Positions 1 through 10,048 of a stretch of DNA of 64,000 nucleotides are shown here, in pieces (the stretch's first letter is position 1; each line of letters starts with the position of its first letter). The DNA lies in the NCBI RefSeq assembly GCF_003700275.1, contig NZ_RBRE01000035.1:174636-238635 (forward strand). The letters run 5' to 3'. The notes under the pieces are model-generated. The model was not told the DNA's origin. It made no database searches and saw only the letters and a program-made list of their open reading frames with translations. The position numbers and the translations under genes were made by a program. The DNA is from Pseudomonas cichorii (lineage in GTDB: Bacteria > Pseudomonadota > Gammaproteobacteria > Pseudomonadales > Pseudomonadaceae).

Positions 1-18
1 CCTCGCGAAAATCAACGA

Positions 19-1014
19 TCACCCATCCAGCAACGTCATGACCTGAGCACTGTAACGTTCCCCCGCCACCGCGCCCTCTGGCGCAAAGATGGCCTCCAGG
101 CTATTCAGCTCTTCGGTACTCAAGGTAATCGCAGCCGCCGCCACGTTACTTTCCAGGTATTTGCGCTGCTTGGTGCCCGGAATCGGAATAATCTGATTGC
201 CCTGGGCCAGCACCCAGGCCAGGGCCAGTTGCGAAGCATTGATACCTTTGAGCGCAGCCAGGGTCTTGACCCGATCAACCAGCGCCAGGTTGCGCTTGAA
301 GTTTTCGCCTTGGAAACGCGGGCTGGTGCGTCGATAATCATCGGCGGCAAAGTCGTGCGGGGAACGTAGTTCGCCTGTCAGGAAACCGCGCCCCAACGGG
401 CTGTAGGCGACAAAGGCGATACCCAGGCGCTGGCAGGTCTCCAGTACGGCGTTGTGTTCCGGCTCGCGGGACCATAATGAATACTCGCTTTGCACCGCCG
501 CCAGCGGGTGCACGGCATGAGCCTTTTCGATGGTCGCGGCGCTGGCCTCGGAAATACCGATATGCCGCACCTTGCCGGCCTTGACCAGATCGGCCATGGC
601 GCCAATCGTTTCTTCGACCGGCACATCGGGATCGATGCGGTGCTGATAGTAGAGATCCAGATAGTCGGTATCCAGACGTCTGAGAGTGCCTTCGATGGAT
701 TCACGAACATATTCAGGGCGGCCGTTGACGTCCCGGGCATGCGGATCGCTACTGCGCACCAGACCGAACTTGCTCGCCAGATAAATACCTTCACGCTTGC
801 CCTGCAAGGCACGACCTAACAGCGCTTCGTTGGTGTAGGGGCCATACATGTCCGCCGTATCGAAAAACGTGACTCCCAGCTCAACGGCACGATGCAGCGT
901 GGCAATGGCTTCCTGTTCGTTGCCACCTGTGGTGTAAAAGTCCGACATGCCCATGCAGCCCAGCCCGATGGCAGAAACCAGCGGACCGTTCTGGCCCAGT
1001 TGACGTGTGATCAT
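19..1014 (-). CDS. Aldo/keto reductase
   Basis: NAD(P)H-dependent cytosolic oxidoreductase of the aldo/keto reductase superfamily, about 331 residues, a usual length. It begins [10 protein letters not shown] and has the [11 protein letters not shown] segment typical of the YajO/AKR13-like branch. The catalytic tetrad is visible: Asp and Tyr in FFDTADMYG, Lys in LASKFG and His in YYQHRID. The C-terminal cofactor motif [15 protein letters not shown] is present. I start at 1014 because AGGAG lies 8 bases upstream; a longer frame to 1059 lacks a good ribosome site. It is transcribed away from a LysR gene across a 114-base intergenic region with an inverted repeat, so it is probably a target of that regulator. 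The substrate is unknown. Confidence 0.9.
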   Translation of the reverse strand: MITRQLGQNGPLVSAIGLGCMGMSDFYTTGGNEQEAIATLHRAVELGVTFFDTADMYGPYTNEALLGRALQGKREGIYLASKFGLVRSSDPHARDVNGRPEYVRESIEGTLRRLDTDYLDLYYQHRIDPDVPVEETIGAMADLVKAGKVRHIGISEASAATIEKAHAVHPLAAVQSEYSLWSREPEHNAVLETCQRLGIAFVAYSPLGRGFLTGELRSPHDFAADDYRRTSPRFQGENFKRNLALVDRVKTLAALKGINASQLALAWVLAQGNQIIPIPGTKQRKYLESNVAAAAITLSTEELNSLEAIFAPEGAVAGERYSAQVMTLLDG

Positions 1015-1064
1015 GATTTTTCTCCTCGATATGGGAACGACCGAATCAGTGTCTATCAAGGGTT

Positions 1065-1106
1065 ATTCTGGATAAACCGCAGTTTTTTGGTTTAACTATT
1101 CAGAAT
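1065..1106. promoter_or_regulatory. Inverted repeat between aldo/keto reductase and lysR
   Basis: ATTCTGGATAAACC (1065-1078) is mirrored by GGTTTAACTATTCAGAAT (1089-1106). The arms match except for one substitution and a four-base insertion. The element lies between the divergent reductase and LysR genes. Its size and place suit a LysR operator acting on one or both promoters. This is inference from position and symmetry. Confidence 0.5.
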
Positions 1107-1128
1107 TCACAAATAATGAGTCAGAGCT

Positions 1129-2052
1129 ATGGACCGCTTACAAGCCATGCAGGTGTTCAGGCGCATTGTGGAATTGGGTGGCTTTGGCAAGGCGGCAGAG
1201 AACCTGAACTTGCCTCGGGCGACGGTCACCCTGCTCATCCAGCAACTCGAAGCACACCTTGGCGTACAGTTGCTGCAGCGCACCACGCGCCAAGTGCGGG
1301 TCACGCTCGACGGTGAGGCTTATTACCAGCGCTGCGGGCAATTGCTGGACGATATCGATGACCTCGAAAGCTCTCTGTCAGTGCAACGCAGCCAACCGCA
1401 CGGCACCTTGAGAGTCGACATGCCGGTCGCTTTCGGCTGCACCTGGATTCTGCCCCGGTTGCCGGATTTCTATCAGCGTTACCCGAACCTGCAACTGGAC
1501 ATCGGCTTTCAAGACCGGCAAGTGCATTTGCAACGCGAAGGTGTCGATTGCGCAATCCGGGCCGGCAGTGTCGTGGATCAGGCACTGGTTGCACGCCCCA
1601 TCGCCAGAATGCTGCAACTGACCTGCGCCAGTCCCGACTACCTTGCCCGGTCCGGAACGCCACAGAACCTTGACGACCTGGCTACCCACCACGCCATCAA
1701 CTTTCCGTCCAGCAACGGCAAACCCTTCCCCTTCGAGTTTGAAGTGGCAGGCCAGTTACGTGAGCTGCAATTGCCTGGCGTACTGAGCGTCAACAGTGCC
1801 GATGCCTACGTGACTGCTTGCGAATCCGGGTTCGGCCTGATTCAGGTGCCCCGCTATCACGTTCAGCGGCAATTGGCCGAAGGGCGTCTGGTTCAGGTAC
1901 TGAGCGATTACCCTGTACCGTCCTGGACGATTTCCGCCGTGTACCCGCCGCACCGGCAGCTATCACCACGGGTGCGGGTGTTCATCGACTGGGTCATCGA
2001 GCTACTGCATGGCGTGGCCGATACCCAGAAGCAATTGATGATCAAGGTATAG
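1129..2052 (+). CDS. LysR family transcriptional regulator
   Basis: DNA-binding regulator of 307 residues, the usual LysR length. The N-terminal winged helix-turn-helix covers about residues 1-60 (MDRLQAMQVFRRIVELGGFG, then RATVTLLIQQLEAHLGVQLL). A LysR substrate-binding domain follows from about residue 90. It resembles the YafC/DsdC-like Pseudomonas LysR proteins that sit divergent to aldo/keto reductases. The ribosome site before ATG 1129 is weak. The 3' end overlaps the convergent MFS gene by 11 bases. The likely role is control of the divergent reductase; the inducer is unknown. Confidence 0.9.
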   Translation: MDRLQAMQVFRRIVELGGFGKAAENLNLPRATVTLLIQQLEAHLGVQLLQRTTRQVRVTLDGEAYYQRCGQLLDDIDDLESSLSVQRSQPHGTLRVDMPVAFGCTWILPRLPDFYQRYPNLQLDIGFQDRQVHLQREGVDCAIRAGSVVDQALVARPIARMLQLTCASPDYLARSGTPQNLDDLATHHAINFPSSNGKPFPFEFEVAGQLRELQLPGVLSVNSADAYVTACESGFGLIQVPRYHVQRQLAEGRLVQVLSDYPVPSWTISAVYPPHRQLSPRVRVFIDWVIELLHGVADTQKQLMIKV

Positions 2053-3310
2053 CGGCGGGACTTGCGTCCGGGGCGGACTCCGGATCGACATCCGAGCGCC
2101 GCAATGTTTCGGGAACTGCCACCCACAGCAGGATCAGAGCCAGCGCAGCGACAGCGGCAAGGGTCAGAAACGCTGCGCTGTAGCCAGCTTCCTGCACCAC
2201 AAAACCCGCCAGACTGTTACTGAGTGCGGCGCCAAGACCAAAGACCGTCGCAAGCGCGCCAAGGCTGATATTGAAGTGCCCGGTGCCGTACGTAAGATCC
2301 TTGACCACCACCGGAAACAGCGCCCCGAAAATGCCAGCACCGATGCCATCCAGCAACTGCACGGCAACTAGCCAGTAAGGGTCATCAGACAGGGTATACA
2401 GCGCGCCGCGTAACGGCAGGATCAGAAAGCCAATCAACAGTAATGGCTTGCGCCCCCAAAGATCGGCCTTGGCCCCCACCAGCAACGCCGCCGGAACCAT
2501 GACCAGTTGCGCCGCAACGATACAGGCCGAGGTCAAGGGCGTGGCCATCTGCAGATTGACCTGCGCCAGCTTCTGACTCACCAGCGGCAGCATCGCGGCA
2601 TTCGCCAGATGAAACAGCGCACAACAGATGCCAAACAGCAGCAACGGCTTGTTGGTGAGCAGTACGGACAGCGTTGAAGGCGGCCTGGAATCCCCAGCCT
2701 TGCGCGTATCCAGCCCGCGGGCGAGATCATGGTTGATCGCCTCTGCCGACACGAAGCTGATCGCAATCACACTGCCCAGCGCCATGACCGCCATCAGGTA
2801 GAAGACGGCAACCGGTCCGAACAAGTAGGAGAAGCCACCCGCCAGCAGCGCAGCACAGGCATTCCCGGCGTGGTTGAAGGTTTCATTGCGCCCGGTACGC
2901 CGTGTAAAAGCCCGAGGACCGGTAATGCCCAGGGTAATTGCGGCAATCGCCGGGGCAAAGACCGATGCTGCCACGGCACTCATGGCCTGGGTCAGGGCCA
3001 CCAGAGTGAATGAGGTCACGAAAGGCAACAGCAAACAGCTGACGGTCACCAACAATGCGGCTACTGCAATGATCGCCCGTTTGGCACGCGCGCTGTCGAC
3101 CAGTGCTCCAGCCGGTGTCTGGGTAATCAACCCGGCTATCCCGGCAATCGTCATCACCACACCGATGCTGGCCGGATCCCAGTGATGAACAGCCAGCAGG
3201 TAAATCGCCAGGTAAGGCCCCAGCCCGTCGCGAACATCCGCAAGGAAGAAATTGAGGCTGTCGAGGGAAAGATTGTTGCGGCGATCCGAGTGAGTGACCA
3301 AGGCGAGCAT
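2042..3310 (-). CDS. MFS transporter
   Basis: Inner-membrane major facilitator superfamily carrier of 422 residues with about 12 hydrophobic segments. The first cytoplasmic loop carries a motif-A-like DSARAKR. The centre has a polar loop (about 195-215) separating the two six-helix halves, and the second motif-A loop reads GAKADLWGRKPLL. A drug or small-metabolite exporter is the best general guess. The ribosome site before the chosen ATG is poor, so the start could lie slightly downstream. It converges on the LysR gene and overlaps its end. Confidence 0.85.
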   Translation of the reverse strand: MLALVTHSDRRNNLSLDSLNFFLADVRDGLGPYLAIYLLAVHHWDPASIGVVMTIAGIAGLITQTPAGALVDSARAKRAIIAVAALLVTVSCLLLPFVTSFTLVALTQAMSAVAASVFAPAIAAITLGITGPRAFTRRTGRNETFNHAGNACAALLAGGFSYLFGPVAVFYLMAVMALGSVIAISFVSAEAINHDLARGLDTRKAGDSRPPSTLSVLLTNKPLLLFGICCALFHLANAAMLPLVSQKLAQVNLQMATPLTSACIVAAQLVMVPAALLVGAKADLWGRKPLLLIGFLILPLRGALYTLSDDPYWLVAVQLLDGIGAGIFGALFPVVVKDLTYGTGHFNISLGALATVFGLGAALSNSLAGFVVQEAGYSAAFLTLAAVAALALILLWVAVPETLRRSDVDPESAPDASPAAIP

Positions 3311-3417
3311 CTTTAATACTTGAGGTCTTGCGATATGGCCAACCTCTGCGAGGTTAAAGACCGGGTGCCTGGGGTTTTAGTTTCATGACAAAACATGTCG
3401 GCAGTGAAACGTGAAGC

Positions 3418-4782
3418 CTAGTGCTGAATCAGCCTGGACTCGGTCAGACGGGCCGAACCGGCATCTCTCTGTAAAGGAAGCCCCAACGTCACGACAAACT
3501 CCAGGCTGCCGCTCTCGAAATCAACCGTACAACCGCAGCGCTGGACGATGGCCTGAACGATTGCCAGGCCCAATCCGCAGCCGGTGCTTGAGCTGCTGCG
3601 CCAGAAGCGTTCGGTCATATGCCGAAGATTGTCTTCGGAGATTGCAGAGCTGGCGTTTCTGATACTGACCAATGCGAACCTGCCGTTGTCTGCCACGCTG
3701 ACCGCGACCGGCGTATGGGCAGGGCTATGTCGCAGGGCGTTGTCCAGCAGGTTGCGCAGTGCGGCCACGGCCAGTACCGAGGGCATGTCCAGGATGGCTG
3801 AAGGCGTGGCGCCCTGAAAACTCAGCCGGACTCGCTCCGTGCTGCTGCCTGCATCCTGAATAGCCAGGCCAACCGCCTGTTTGACCGTGCACTGGCTGCC
3901 ATCATCGAATGACAGACAGCCCTCCACGCGCGCCAGCAACAGTAATTGCTCAAGGGTATTGTGCAGGCGATCCGTGCCTTGTTCGGCGCGGATCAAGGCC
4001 AGATCACGGGCTTCGCCGGAGGTCATCTGCGCAACCTGCAAATGGGTTTTTATCGCAGTGAGCGGACTGCGCAGTTCGTGGGCGGCATCGCCGGTCAGGC
4101 GCCGCTCACGTTCGATGGCCTGGCTGATCCGAACCAGCAGGTGGTTCTGGGTTTCCAGCAACGGTTGCAGTTCGTTGGGAAGCATCTTGAGCTGGAGTGG
4201 TTCAAGGGAATCGATGTTGCGCTTTCTCAGTTCGTCGCGCATGCGGTTGAGCGGCGCCAGACCTTTGCCTATGCCCAGCCACAGCATCGCGGCACACGCC
4301 AGCAGCGCCACCAGGATCGGGAGCGAGGCAGACAGCAAGACCGAATGATTGAGGGATTCGCGCTCCTGCTCACGATCCGCCGTGGTGATCCGCACATCAC
4401 CTTGCACCAGGGTAAAGCTTCGCCAATGCTCGCCGTCGATTTCCTGATCATAAAAGCCGCCGTTCGGGCTGGCGATAATATTGCCCGCAGTGTTGTGGCT
4501 GCTGGCGATGATTTCACCGCGCAAAGAGCTGACCTCACAGGCCATGCCATCGGGAATGCCCATCTGGTCGGCGCTGAAGTGAGCGCCACCCTCCTGGCTC
4601 GACAGCGGTTTGGGCAATTGATCGACCAGCGAAGCGACCATTCGCGCCGAGGCCACGAGCCGCTGATCCAGGGAATACATCATCTGGCTGCGCAGATCCT
4701 GAAACATCCAGGTAGCGGCCAGCGCCCAGACCGCGATAAAGGCAATCCCCAGAATCAGGCTCAAGCGCAGGCGCAAGCTCAT
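3418..4782 (-). CDS. Two-component sensor histidine kinase (QseC/TctE-like)
   Basis: Membrane sensor kinase of 454 residues. There are two transmembrane segments (about 8-28 and 149-170) around a periplasmic sensor of about 120 residues, then a HAMP-like linker. The H-box is GDAAHELRSPLTAIK with phospho-acceptor His235. The N-box is LRNLLDNALRHSP, and the G-box is GCGLGLAIV near residue 400. The start overlaps the stop of the response regulator by ATGA, so the two are translationally coupled. The signal is unknown; short sensors of this class often sense cations, peptides or small acids. Confidence 0.9.
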   Translation of the reverse strand: MSLRLRLSLILGIAFIAVWALAATWMFQDLRSQMMYSLDQRLVASARMVASLVDQLPKPLSSQEGGAHFSADQMGIPDGMACEVSSLRGEIIASSHNTAGNIIASPNGGFYDQEIDGEHWRSFTLVQGDVRITTADREQERESLNHSVLLSASLPILVALLACAAMLWLGIGKGLAPLNRMRDELRKRNIDSLEPLQLKMLPNELQPLLETQNHLLVRISQAIERERRLTGDAAHELRSPLTAIKTHLQVAQMTSGEARDLALIRAEQGTDRLHNTLEQLLLLARVEGCLSFDDGSQCTVKQAVGLAIQDAGSSTERVRLSFQGATPSAILDMPSVLAVAALRNLLDNALRHSPAHTPVAVSVADNGRFALVSIRNASSAISEDNLRHMTERFWRSSSSTGCGLGLAIVQAIVQRCGCTVDFESGSLEFVVTLGLPLQRDAGSARLTESRLIQH

Positions 4783-5462
4783 GAATCAGCCCTCTGCGCA
4801 ACGGAGGCCGCGCCAAGTCGATAACCCGAGCCACGCACCGTCTCGACAATGCTGTTACCCAACTTGCGACGCAGATGGAAGATATGGACGTTCAAGGCAT
4901 TGCTCTCGACTTCATCACCAAAGCCGTAGACGCTGTCTTTCAACTGCTCGATGGACAGCACTCTGCCCGGATTATTGAGCAATGCCAGCAACAATGCCTG
5001 CTCGCGACGTGAAAGATCGATGACCGTTCCCGCCAGCCAGGTTTCCCGGGTACTGGGATCGTGGGTGACGCACCCATGCTCAATGATATTGACCGCTCGC
5101 CCGGCCACCCGGCGCACCAGCGTGTGCAGACGCGCATACAGCTCTCTAAGATCGAACGGCTTGAGCAAATAGTCATCGGCCCCGGCCTGCAACCCTTTGA
5201 CCCGATCGTCCACGTCATCGCGTGCGGTCAGTATCAGCACCGGTATCGCCTGGCCAAGAAAACGCAAACGACGCAACAGACTGATTCCATCTTCATCCGG
5301 TAACCCCAGGTCGAGAATCATCACATCGAACTGCGCGACGTCCAGCATTGCATAAGCGGCGGATGCTGAGGCAACCCGGTCAATATTAAGACCCTGGGCA
5401 CTCAAACCCGCGACGATGCCGCTGGCAATCAGCTCATCATCCTCACACAGCAATACATGCAT
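4779..5462 (-). CDS. OmpR-family response regulator
   Basis: Response regulator of 227 residues and partner of the kinase that overlaps it. The receiver domain shows the acidic pair near residues 8-9, phospho-acceptor Asp51 (MILDLGLPDEDG) and Lys101 (LLKPFDL). The C-terminal winged helix (about 128-220) has the OmpR signature NALNVHIFHLRRKLG and VRGSGYRLG. I start at ATG 5462, preceded by GAAGAG; an upstream GTG at 5492 in the same frame is less likely. It belongs to the QseB/TctD-like branch. The small secreted protein upstream on the same strand is a possible target, but this is only positional. Confidence 0.9.
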   Translation of the reverse strand: MHVLLCEDDELIASGIVAGLSAQGLNIDRVASASAAYAMLDVAQFDVMILDLGLPDEDGISLLRRLRFLGQAIPVLILTARDDVDDRVKGLQAGADDYLLKPFDLRELYARLHTLVRRVAGRAVNIIEHGCVTHDPSTRETWLAGTVIDLSRREQALLLALLNNPGRVLSIEQLKDSVYGFGDEVESNALNVHIFHLRRKLGNSIVETVRGSGYRLGAASVAQRADS

Positions 5463-5583
5463 GACCGACTCTTCTGGGGGAAAGGATTTCACAACGGCAA
5501 GAATACCGCGTAAACGCTACTCTGCTGCCTGCGCGGAGCGTATCAGATCAAGGCGGATACCCGCTCCCCGCGCAGTTTAGGGT

Positions 5584-5820
5584 TTAGCTGGCAGGCTTTT
5601 CATTTATGTCCTGAGGCTTGGCATTCGGATTGGCAGCACTGGCGGCGGTCTGGCTCTTTTCGACTTTGTCCTGAACCTTGACCAACGCCTCACGGGCCTG
5701 CTGGCGCTCAAGGGCAAAGGCTTCCTGACGCTTTTGAATCATATCGGCACCGTCCTGGGCAAAGACAGTGGCGCAGCACAGGGCAAAAAATGAAACCAGG
5801 AAAAATTTTGTAGTAGTCAT
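5584..5820 (-). CDS. Small secreted protein of unknown function
   Basis: Protein of 78 residues. It has a clear Sec signal peptide (MTTTKFFLVSFFALCCATVFA, cleavage after about residue 21), then a charged, Gln/Glu/Lys-rich helical segment and a flexible Ala/Asn/Pro-rich tail. The mature part is about 57 residues and probably periplasmic, with no recognised domain. GAGAGACG lies just upstream of the ATG. It lies 122 bases upstream of the two-component operon on the same strand. The function is not known. Confidence 0.7.
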   Translation of the reverse strand: MTTTKFFLVSFFALCCATVFAQDGADMIQKRQEAFALERQQAREALVKVQDKVEKSQTAASAANPNAKPQDINEKPAS

Positions 5821-6004
5821 CGGATACGTCTCTCAAGTTGGCAGGCTTGCAGCGCCAAGGGCGTCTGCTTCAAGTGGCTGCAATTTGAGGGGTTCCGATT
5901 AAGGCATCGTTAAGGGTTACGGGAATTTTTGAAAATATCCGGGGGCGTCGGGATGATTGAGGTTTCTGACGCGAGGAAGAACAGAACCAAATTTAAAAAC
6001 GCAA

Positions 6005-6038
6005 AAAAAAAAACGCCACTCTATTGAGTAGCGTTTTT
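6005..6038 (-). terminator. Intrinsic terminator after tRNA-Gly
   Basis: AAAAAACGCCACTC, a TATT loop, and GAGTAGCGTTTTTT form a strong hairpin with A/T runs on both sides. It lies 7 bases beyond the 3' end of the minus-strand tRNA gene, so it should end the pgsA/tRNA transcript. Confidence 0.8.
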
Positions 6039-6045
6039 TAAATAC

Positions 6046-6121
<76 letters not shown>

Positions 6122-6182
6122 TTGGTGATGGCCGCCATTCTATACGCTATCGTTTTTTCGTCAAGCCCTTGATTCAAAAAAC

Positions 6183-6743
6183 TTATTTCTTTTCGGCAGT
6201 GGTTTTCAGATGAGGCCAGGCGGCTCTCAGGTACTGCACCATCGACCACAAAGTCAGCCCTGCCGCGACCAGCAACAATGCATAACCCAGAATGACCCAG
6301 AACGTGACGGCAGGAGGATTGGCCAGCAGGATGACCAGCGCCAGCATCTGTGCCGCCGTCTTCCATTTGCCCATGTTGGAAACCGCTACCTGGGCACGGG
6401 CACCTATTTCAGCCATCCATTCGCGCAGTGCCGAGATCACGATCTCGCGACCGATGATGACCGCTGCCGGCAGGGTCAGCCACAGGTTGGCATGGGTCTG
6501 AACCAGCAGCACCAGCGCAACTGCGACCATCAGCTTGTCCGCCACCGGATCGAGAAAGGCACCAAATGGCGTGCTTTGTTCGAGACGACGTGCCAGATAA
6601 CCGTCAAGCCAGTCGGTCGCCGCAGCAAATGCGAAGACAGTACTGGCCGCCGTATAGCTCCAGTGATAGGGCAAATAGAACAGCAGAATGAAGATCGGGA
6701 TCAGTAAAACACGTAGAACGGTAATCAGATTAGGGATATTCAT
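6183..6743 (-). CDS. pgsA: CDP-diacylglycerol--glycerol-3-phosphate 3-phosphatidyltransferase
   Basis: Integral membrane enzyme making phosphatidylglycerol phosphate from CDP-diacylglycerol and glycerol-3-phosphate, the committed step to phosphatidylglycerol and cardiolipin. The 186-residue protein starts [12 protein letters not shown] and carries the CDP-alcohol phosphotransferase signature [20 protein letters not shown] with LDPVADK, where the four aspartates bind metal and the cytidine moiety. A GTG two codons upstream of ATG 6743 could also be used. It lies 32 bases after uvrC on the same strand, probably in the gacA-uvrC-pgsA operon. Confidence 0.96.
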   Translation of the reverse strand: MNIPNLITVLRVLLIPIFILLFYLPYHWSYTAASTVFAFAAATDWLDGYLARRLEQSTPFGAFLDPVADKLMVAVALVLLVQTHANLWLTLPAAVIIGREIVISALREWMAEIGARAQVAVSNMGKWKTAAQMLALVILLANPPAVTFWVILGYALLLVAAGLTLWSMVQYLRAAWPHLKTTAEKK

Positions 6744-6775
6744 CGGCACAACTGGCTACGAGGTGAGCGGGCATT

Positions 6776-8599
6776 CTACTCGCTGTGCAGGTTTGCATAA
6801 ATCGACTCTGCCAGCTTTTTGCTAATTCCGGGTGCTTTTGCTATTTCATCGATGCTGGCACGGGCCAATTCCTGCAATCCACCGAAGTGTTTGAGCAGAT
6901 CGCGACGTCGTGTCGGGCCCACACCGGCAATACCTTCAAGGGTCGAGGTGCGACGTGTCTTGCCCCGCCGCGCCCGGTGGCCGGTAATTGCGAAACGGTG
7001 AGCCTCGTCACGGATCTGCTGGATCAGGTGCAAGGCCGGCGAGTCACCCGGCAATGTGAATTCATGGGCGGCATCATTGAGATACAAAGTCTCGAAGCCG
7101 GCCTTGCGGGTCGTGCCCTTGGCAACACCCAGCAGGATCAGATCGGGAACCGCCAGTTCATTGAGCACATCGCGCGCCATCGACAACTGGCCCTTGCCAC
7201 CGTCCACCAGCAGGATATCGGGCAACTTGCCCTCGCCGTCCTTGATCTTGCTGAAGCGCCGGGTCAGGGCCTGATGCATGGCGGCATAGTCATCGCCGGC
7301 CGTCACACCTTCAATGTTGTAGCGCCGATAATCGGCCTTGATCGGTCCTTCCGGCCCGAATACCACGCAGGATGCTACGGTCGCCTCGCCGCTGGAATGG
7401 CTGATGTCATAACACTCAAGCCGCTGCGGTGGCTCATCGAGCTTGAGAACCTTGGCCAGCGCCTCGAATCGTGCGGTCACGTGCTGCCGGTTGGCCAGGC
7501 GTGCGCCAAGGGCCTGCTCGGCATTGGTCACCGCCAGTTGCTGCCAGCGTGCACGAGTGCCACGCACCCGGTGGCTGATGGTTATCTCGCGACCACGGGA
7601 CGCCTCGATGGCATCGATCAGGGTCGGGAAGTCCTCATGAAGCACATTGACGATCACCTCGGCGGGCAATTCACGATCAACGCCACCGATAAAGTATTGC
7701 GCCAGAAAGGCCGACATGACCTGGCCGACTTCCTCGTCGATCCCTACCTGCGGGAAGAAATTCTTGCTACCCAGCACACGCCCACCACGAACGCTGATCA
7801 AATGCACACAGGCGCCGCCTGGATTGACGAACGCCGCCACCACGTCCACGTCTCCGGTTCCGCCTTCCATGCTTTGCTGATCCTGAACCCGGCGCAGCAA
7901 GGCCACTTGATCGCGCAACTCGGCAGCCCGCTCGAAATCGAGGGCCATGGCGGCCTTCTCCATCGACTCGTTCAGTTCATCGGTCAAGGCATTGCTGCGC
8001 CCTTCGAGGAACATCACCGAGTGACGCACGTCCTCGGCGTATACCTCCGGCGCCACCAGCCCGACACAAGGCGCCTTGCAGCGCTTGATCTGGTACTGCA
8101 GACAAGGTCGGCTGCGGTTCCTGTAATAACTGTCTTCGCACTGGCGAACCAGAAAGGTCTTTTGCAGCAGGCTCAGGCTTTCACGAATTGCGCCAGGGCT
8201 TGGGTAAGGACCGAAATAACGGCCCTTGGCCTTTTTTATGCCCCGGTGAATGCTCAGGCGTGGAAACCCACCATCGGAGAGAAACACATAAGGGTAGGAT
8301 TTATCGTCGCGCAGCAGGATGTTGTACGGAGGCCGCCACTCCTTGATGAGGGTCTGCTCCAGCAACAGCGCTTCGGTTTCGTTGGCCGTGATGGTGGTTT
8401 CGATCTGGGCGATTCGGCCGACCAGAGCGTTGGTCTTGGGCGAGAGGCCAGTCTTGCGAAAATAACTGGCCAGGCGTTTCTTGAGGTTCTTGGCCTTGCC
8501 GACATACAGCAACTGGGCCTGGATATCGAACATGCGATAAACGCCGGGACGGCCGCTGCATGTTGCAAGAAACGCACTTGGATCAAACGATTGGGTCAT
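6776..8599 (-). CDS. uvrC: UvrABC excinuclease subunit C
   Basis: Subunit C of the nucleotide-excision-repair nuclease, which cuts DNA on both sides of a UvrB-bound lesion. At 607 residues it is full length. It has an N-terminal GIY-YIG nuclease (about 15-93; GVYRMFD and [13 protein letters not shown]), a Cys cluster near 145-170, a UvrB-interacting UVR helix pair near 200-235 ([13 protein letters not shown]), the RNase H-like second nuclease ([11 protein letters not shown] and [10 protein letters not shown]) and C-terminal helix-hairpin-helix motifs. Two bases separate it from gacA, the conserved gamma-proteobacterial gene pair. Confidence 0.97.
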   Translation of the reverse strand: MTQSFDPSAFLATCSGRPGVYRMFDIQAQLLYVGKAKNLKKRLASYFRKTGLSPKTNALVGRIAQIETTITANETEALLLEQTLIKEWRPPYNILLRDDKSYPYVFLSDGGFPRLSIHRGIKKAKGRYFGPYPSPGAIRESLSLLQKTFLVRQCEDSYYRNRSRPCLQYQIKRCKAPCVGLVAPEVYAEDVRHSVMFLEGRSNALTDELNESMEKAAMALDFERAAELRDQVALLRRVQDQQSMEGGTGDVDVVAAFVNPGGACVHLISVRGGRVLGSKNFFPQVGIDEEVGQVMSAFLAQYFIGGVDRELPAEVIVNVLHEDFPTLIDAIEASRGREITISHRVRGTRARWQQLAVTNAEQALGARLANRQHVTARFEALAKVLKLDEPPQRLECYDISHSSGEATVASCVVFGPEGPIKADYRRYNIEGVTAGDDYAAMHQALTRRFSKIKDGEGKLPDILLVDGGKGQLSMARDVLNELAVPDLILLGVAKGTTRKAGFETLYLNDAAHEFTLPGDSPALHLIQQIRDEAHRFAITGHRARRGKTRRTSTLEGIAGVGPTRRRDLLKHFGGLQELARASIDEIAKAPGISKKLAESIYANLHSE

Positions 8600-8601
8600 G
8601 T

Positions 8602-9246
8602 TCAGGCGCTGGCATCAACCATGCCGTGACGTACAGCCAACAAAGCAAGTTCGACATCACTGCTGATCGAGAGCTTCTCGAAAATACGGTAGCGGTAAGT
8701 ATTAACCGTCTTGGGTGACAAGCATAGCTTGTCGGAAATGGTCTGGACCTTCTGGCAGCCGACAATCATCAGCGCAATCTGGATCTCGCGTTCGGAAAGC
8801 AGATCGAACGGTGAATTGTTGACCTGCGGCTGAAAGGACTTGAGTGCCAGTTGCTGGGCGATCTGCGGGCTGATGTAGCGCTGACCGGCAAATACCAGGC
8901 GAATGGCCTGAACCATTTCCGCCAGCCCTGCCCCTTTGGTCATGTAACCAGCGGCACCGGCCTGCAGCAAGCGCGTCGGGAAAGGATCTTCCTCGCAGAC
9001 TGTCACGGCCACGACCTTGATTTCCGGATGGCTGCGCAGCAACTTGCGAGTCGCTTCAAGACCGCCGATGCCGGGCATCTTAACGTCCATCAAGACGACA
9101 TCGGGTTTGAGCTCGCGGGCTTTCTTCAAGGACTCTTCACCAGAGTCAGCCTGACCGACAACCTGCAAGCCGTCTATGTCCGCAAGCATGCGAGTGATGC
9201 CCGTGCGAACAAGATCATGGTCATCGACAACTAGCACCCTAATCAA
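8602..9246 (-). CDS. gacA: Response regulator GacA
   Basis: Global regulator of secondary metabolism, biofilm and virulence. Phosphorylated by GacS, it activates small RNAs that titrate RsmA/CsrA. The 214-residue protein has a receiver domain (Asp54 in [12 protein letters not shown], Lys103 in YMTKGAG) and a C-terminal LuxR/FixJ helix-turn-helix (about 147-212; [33 protein letters not shown]). The start codon is TTG at 9246, preceded by GAGGTG. A TTG start is also known for gacA in other pseudomonads. It is followed directly by uvrC. Confidence 0.97.
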   Translation of the reverse strand: MIRVLVVDDHDLVRTGITRMLADIDGLQVVGQADSGEESLKKARELKPDVVLMDVKMPGIGGLEATRKLLRSHPEIKVVAVTVCEEDPFPTRLLQAGAAGYMTKGAGLAEMVQAIRLVFAGQRYISPQIAQQLALKSFQPQVNNSPFDLLSEREIQIALMIVGCQKVQTISDKLCLSPKTVNTYRYRIFEKLSISSDVELALLAVRHGMVDASA

Positions 9247-9600
9247 GCAGACACCTCACGCAACAGTCATAACGAATGCCAACCACCATAACAAAAACCA
9301 TGAGTCAGACCTAGGGTCTGTTGCCGTTTCAGTAGAAAGCAGATTGCTACATCGGTTTCATGAGGCCAGACGGTGGACACCGCCCCTTCGAGCCTGTGAA
9401 ACGCAACATGAAGAGATTTTCGCGCAATCCGGGTCAATTACCCGAGGGCTCTGGTACGTACGTACTGAAAGACAGCGAACCCTGGCACAAGGCAAGATCC
9501 GGCTCACATCGCTATGTGGACAGCGTTACCAACAAACTATCACTAACCCATTAAGACGCCAGAGTTTTTTCTCGAAAGCGCTCAATTGGCAAATCTGCCA
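9247..9600. other. Intergenic region with a possible small gene
   Basis: This 354-base stretch separates gacA from the repressor gene and must hold the gacA promoter, reading leftward. One plus-strand frame (9408-9554, 48 residues, MKRFSRNPGQ to KLSLTH) has a plausible composition but no convincing ribosome site, and I do not recognise it. A longer start at 9360 is also possible. I see no repeats or RNA genes here. Confidence 0.35.
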
Positions 9601-9966
9601 TCAGTGATCGTCAGGCAACGATTTATTGTGGATGCTGTAGGAAGCCGATAGTTCGGCCAGAGTTATGGTCAAACGGCTTATTGCATCCTGATCCTCCTTG
9701 TGCAACGTTCTGTAGCTGCCCAGAACCTTTTCCTCGGCCGTGCTGAGGTTGTCGATGGGAATCGGCGTGGGCGTTCCGGTCAGCACGTACAGCACATCAA
9801 CACCCTTGGCCGCGACGGCTGCAAGATAGTCAGCCTTGGGCGCACGATCACCACTTTCATATTTCCCCTGGGCATTAGCTTCCACGCCACCGATTTCACC
9901 GAAGGCGCGTTGAGAAAGCCCCAGGCGCTCTCTTTCTTTTCTTAATCGGTATCCAATTCCACTCAT
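9601..9966 (-). CDS. XRE-family phage-type repressor
   Basis: Predicted DNA-binding protein of 121 residues from ATG 9966 (MSGIGYRLRKERERLGLSQ). The N-terminal HTH_3 domain covers about residues 5-60 (LGLSQRAFGEIGGVEANAQGKYESG), and a short C-terminal helical part has no peptidase motif, so RecA-dependent self-cleavage is not expected. An upstream ATG at 9993 in frame is an alternative start. It diverges from a gp16-type DNA-binding gene 82 bases away, the usual layout at the immunity end of Mu-like phages and related prophage remnants. TTTGAAC repeats between them may be its operators. Confidence 0.8.
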   Translation of the reverse strand: MSGIGYRLRKERERLGLSQRAFGEIGGVEANAQGKYESGDRAPKADYLAAVAAKGVDVLYVLTGTPTPIPIDNLSTAEEKVLGSYRTLHKEDQDAISRLTITLAELSASYSIHNKSLPDDH

Positions 9967-10047
9967 TTGAATGCATAACCTTGTTGACCCCATTCTTACG
10001 AATGGTAGAATCCAGCCAGAATTAAACTTATTTGAACGGTTTTGAAC
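9966..10047. promoter_or_regulatory. TTTGAA repeats in the divergent repressor/gp16 region
   Basis: TTTGAAC occurs at 10031-10037 and again one helical turn later at 10041-10047. TTTGAAT lies at 9966-9972, at the repressor start codon. This spacing, between a repressor gene and the divergent gene it is expected to control, suggests operator half-sites. No protein-binding evidence exists. Confidence 0.4.
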
Positions 10048-10048
10048 T

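Noticed and set aside
6785..8629. Very long plus-strand frame antisense to uvrC
   Set aside because: High-GC codon structure on the minus strand keeps the opposite frame open; no ribosome site or recognisable protein.
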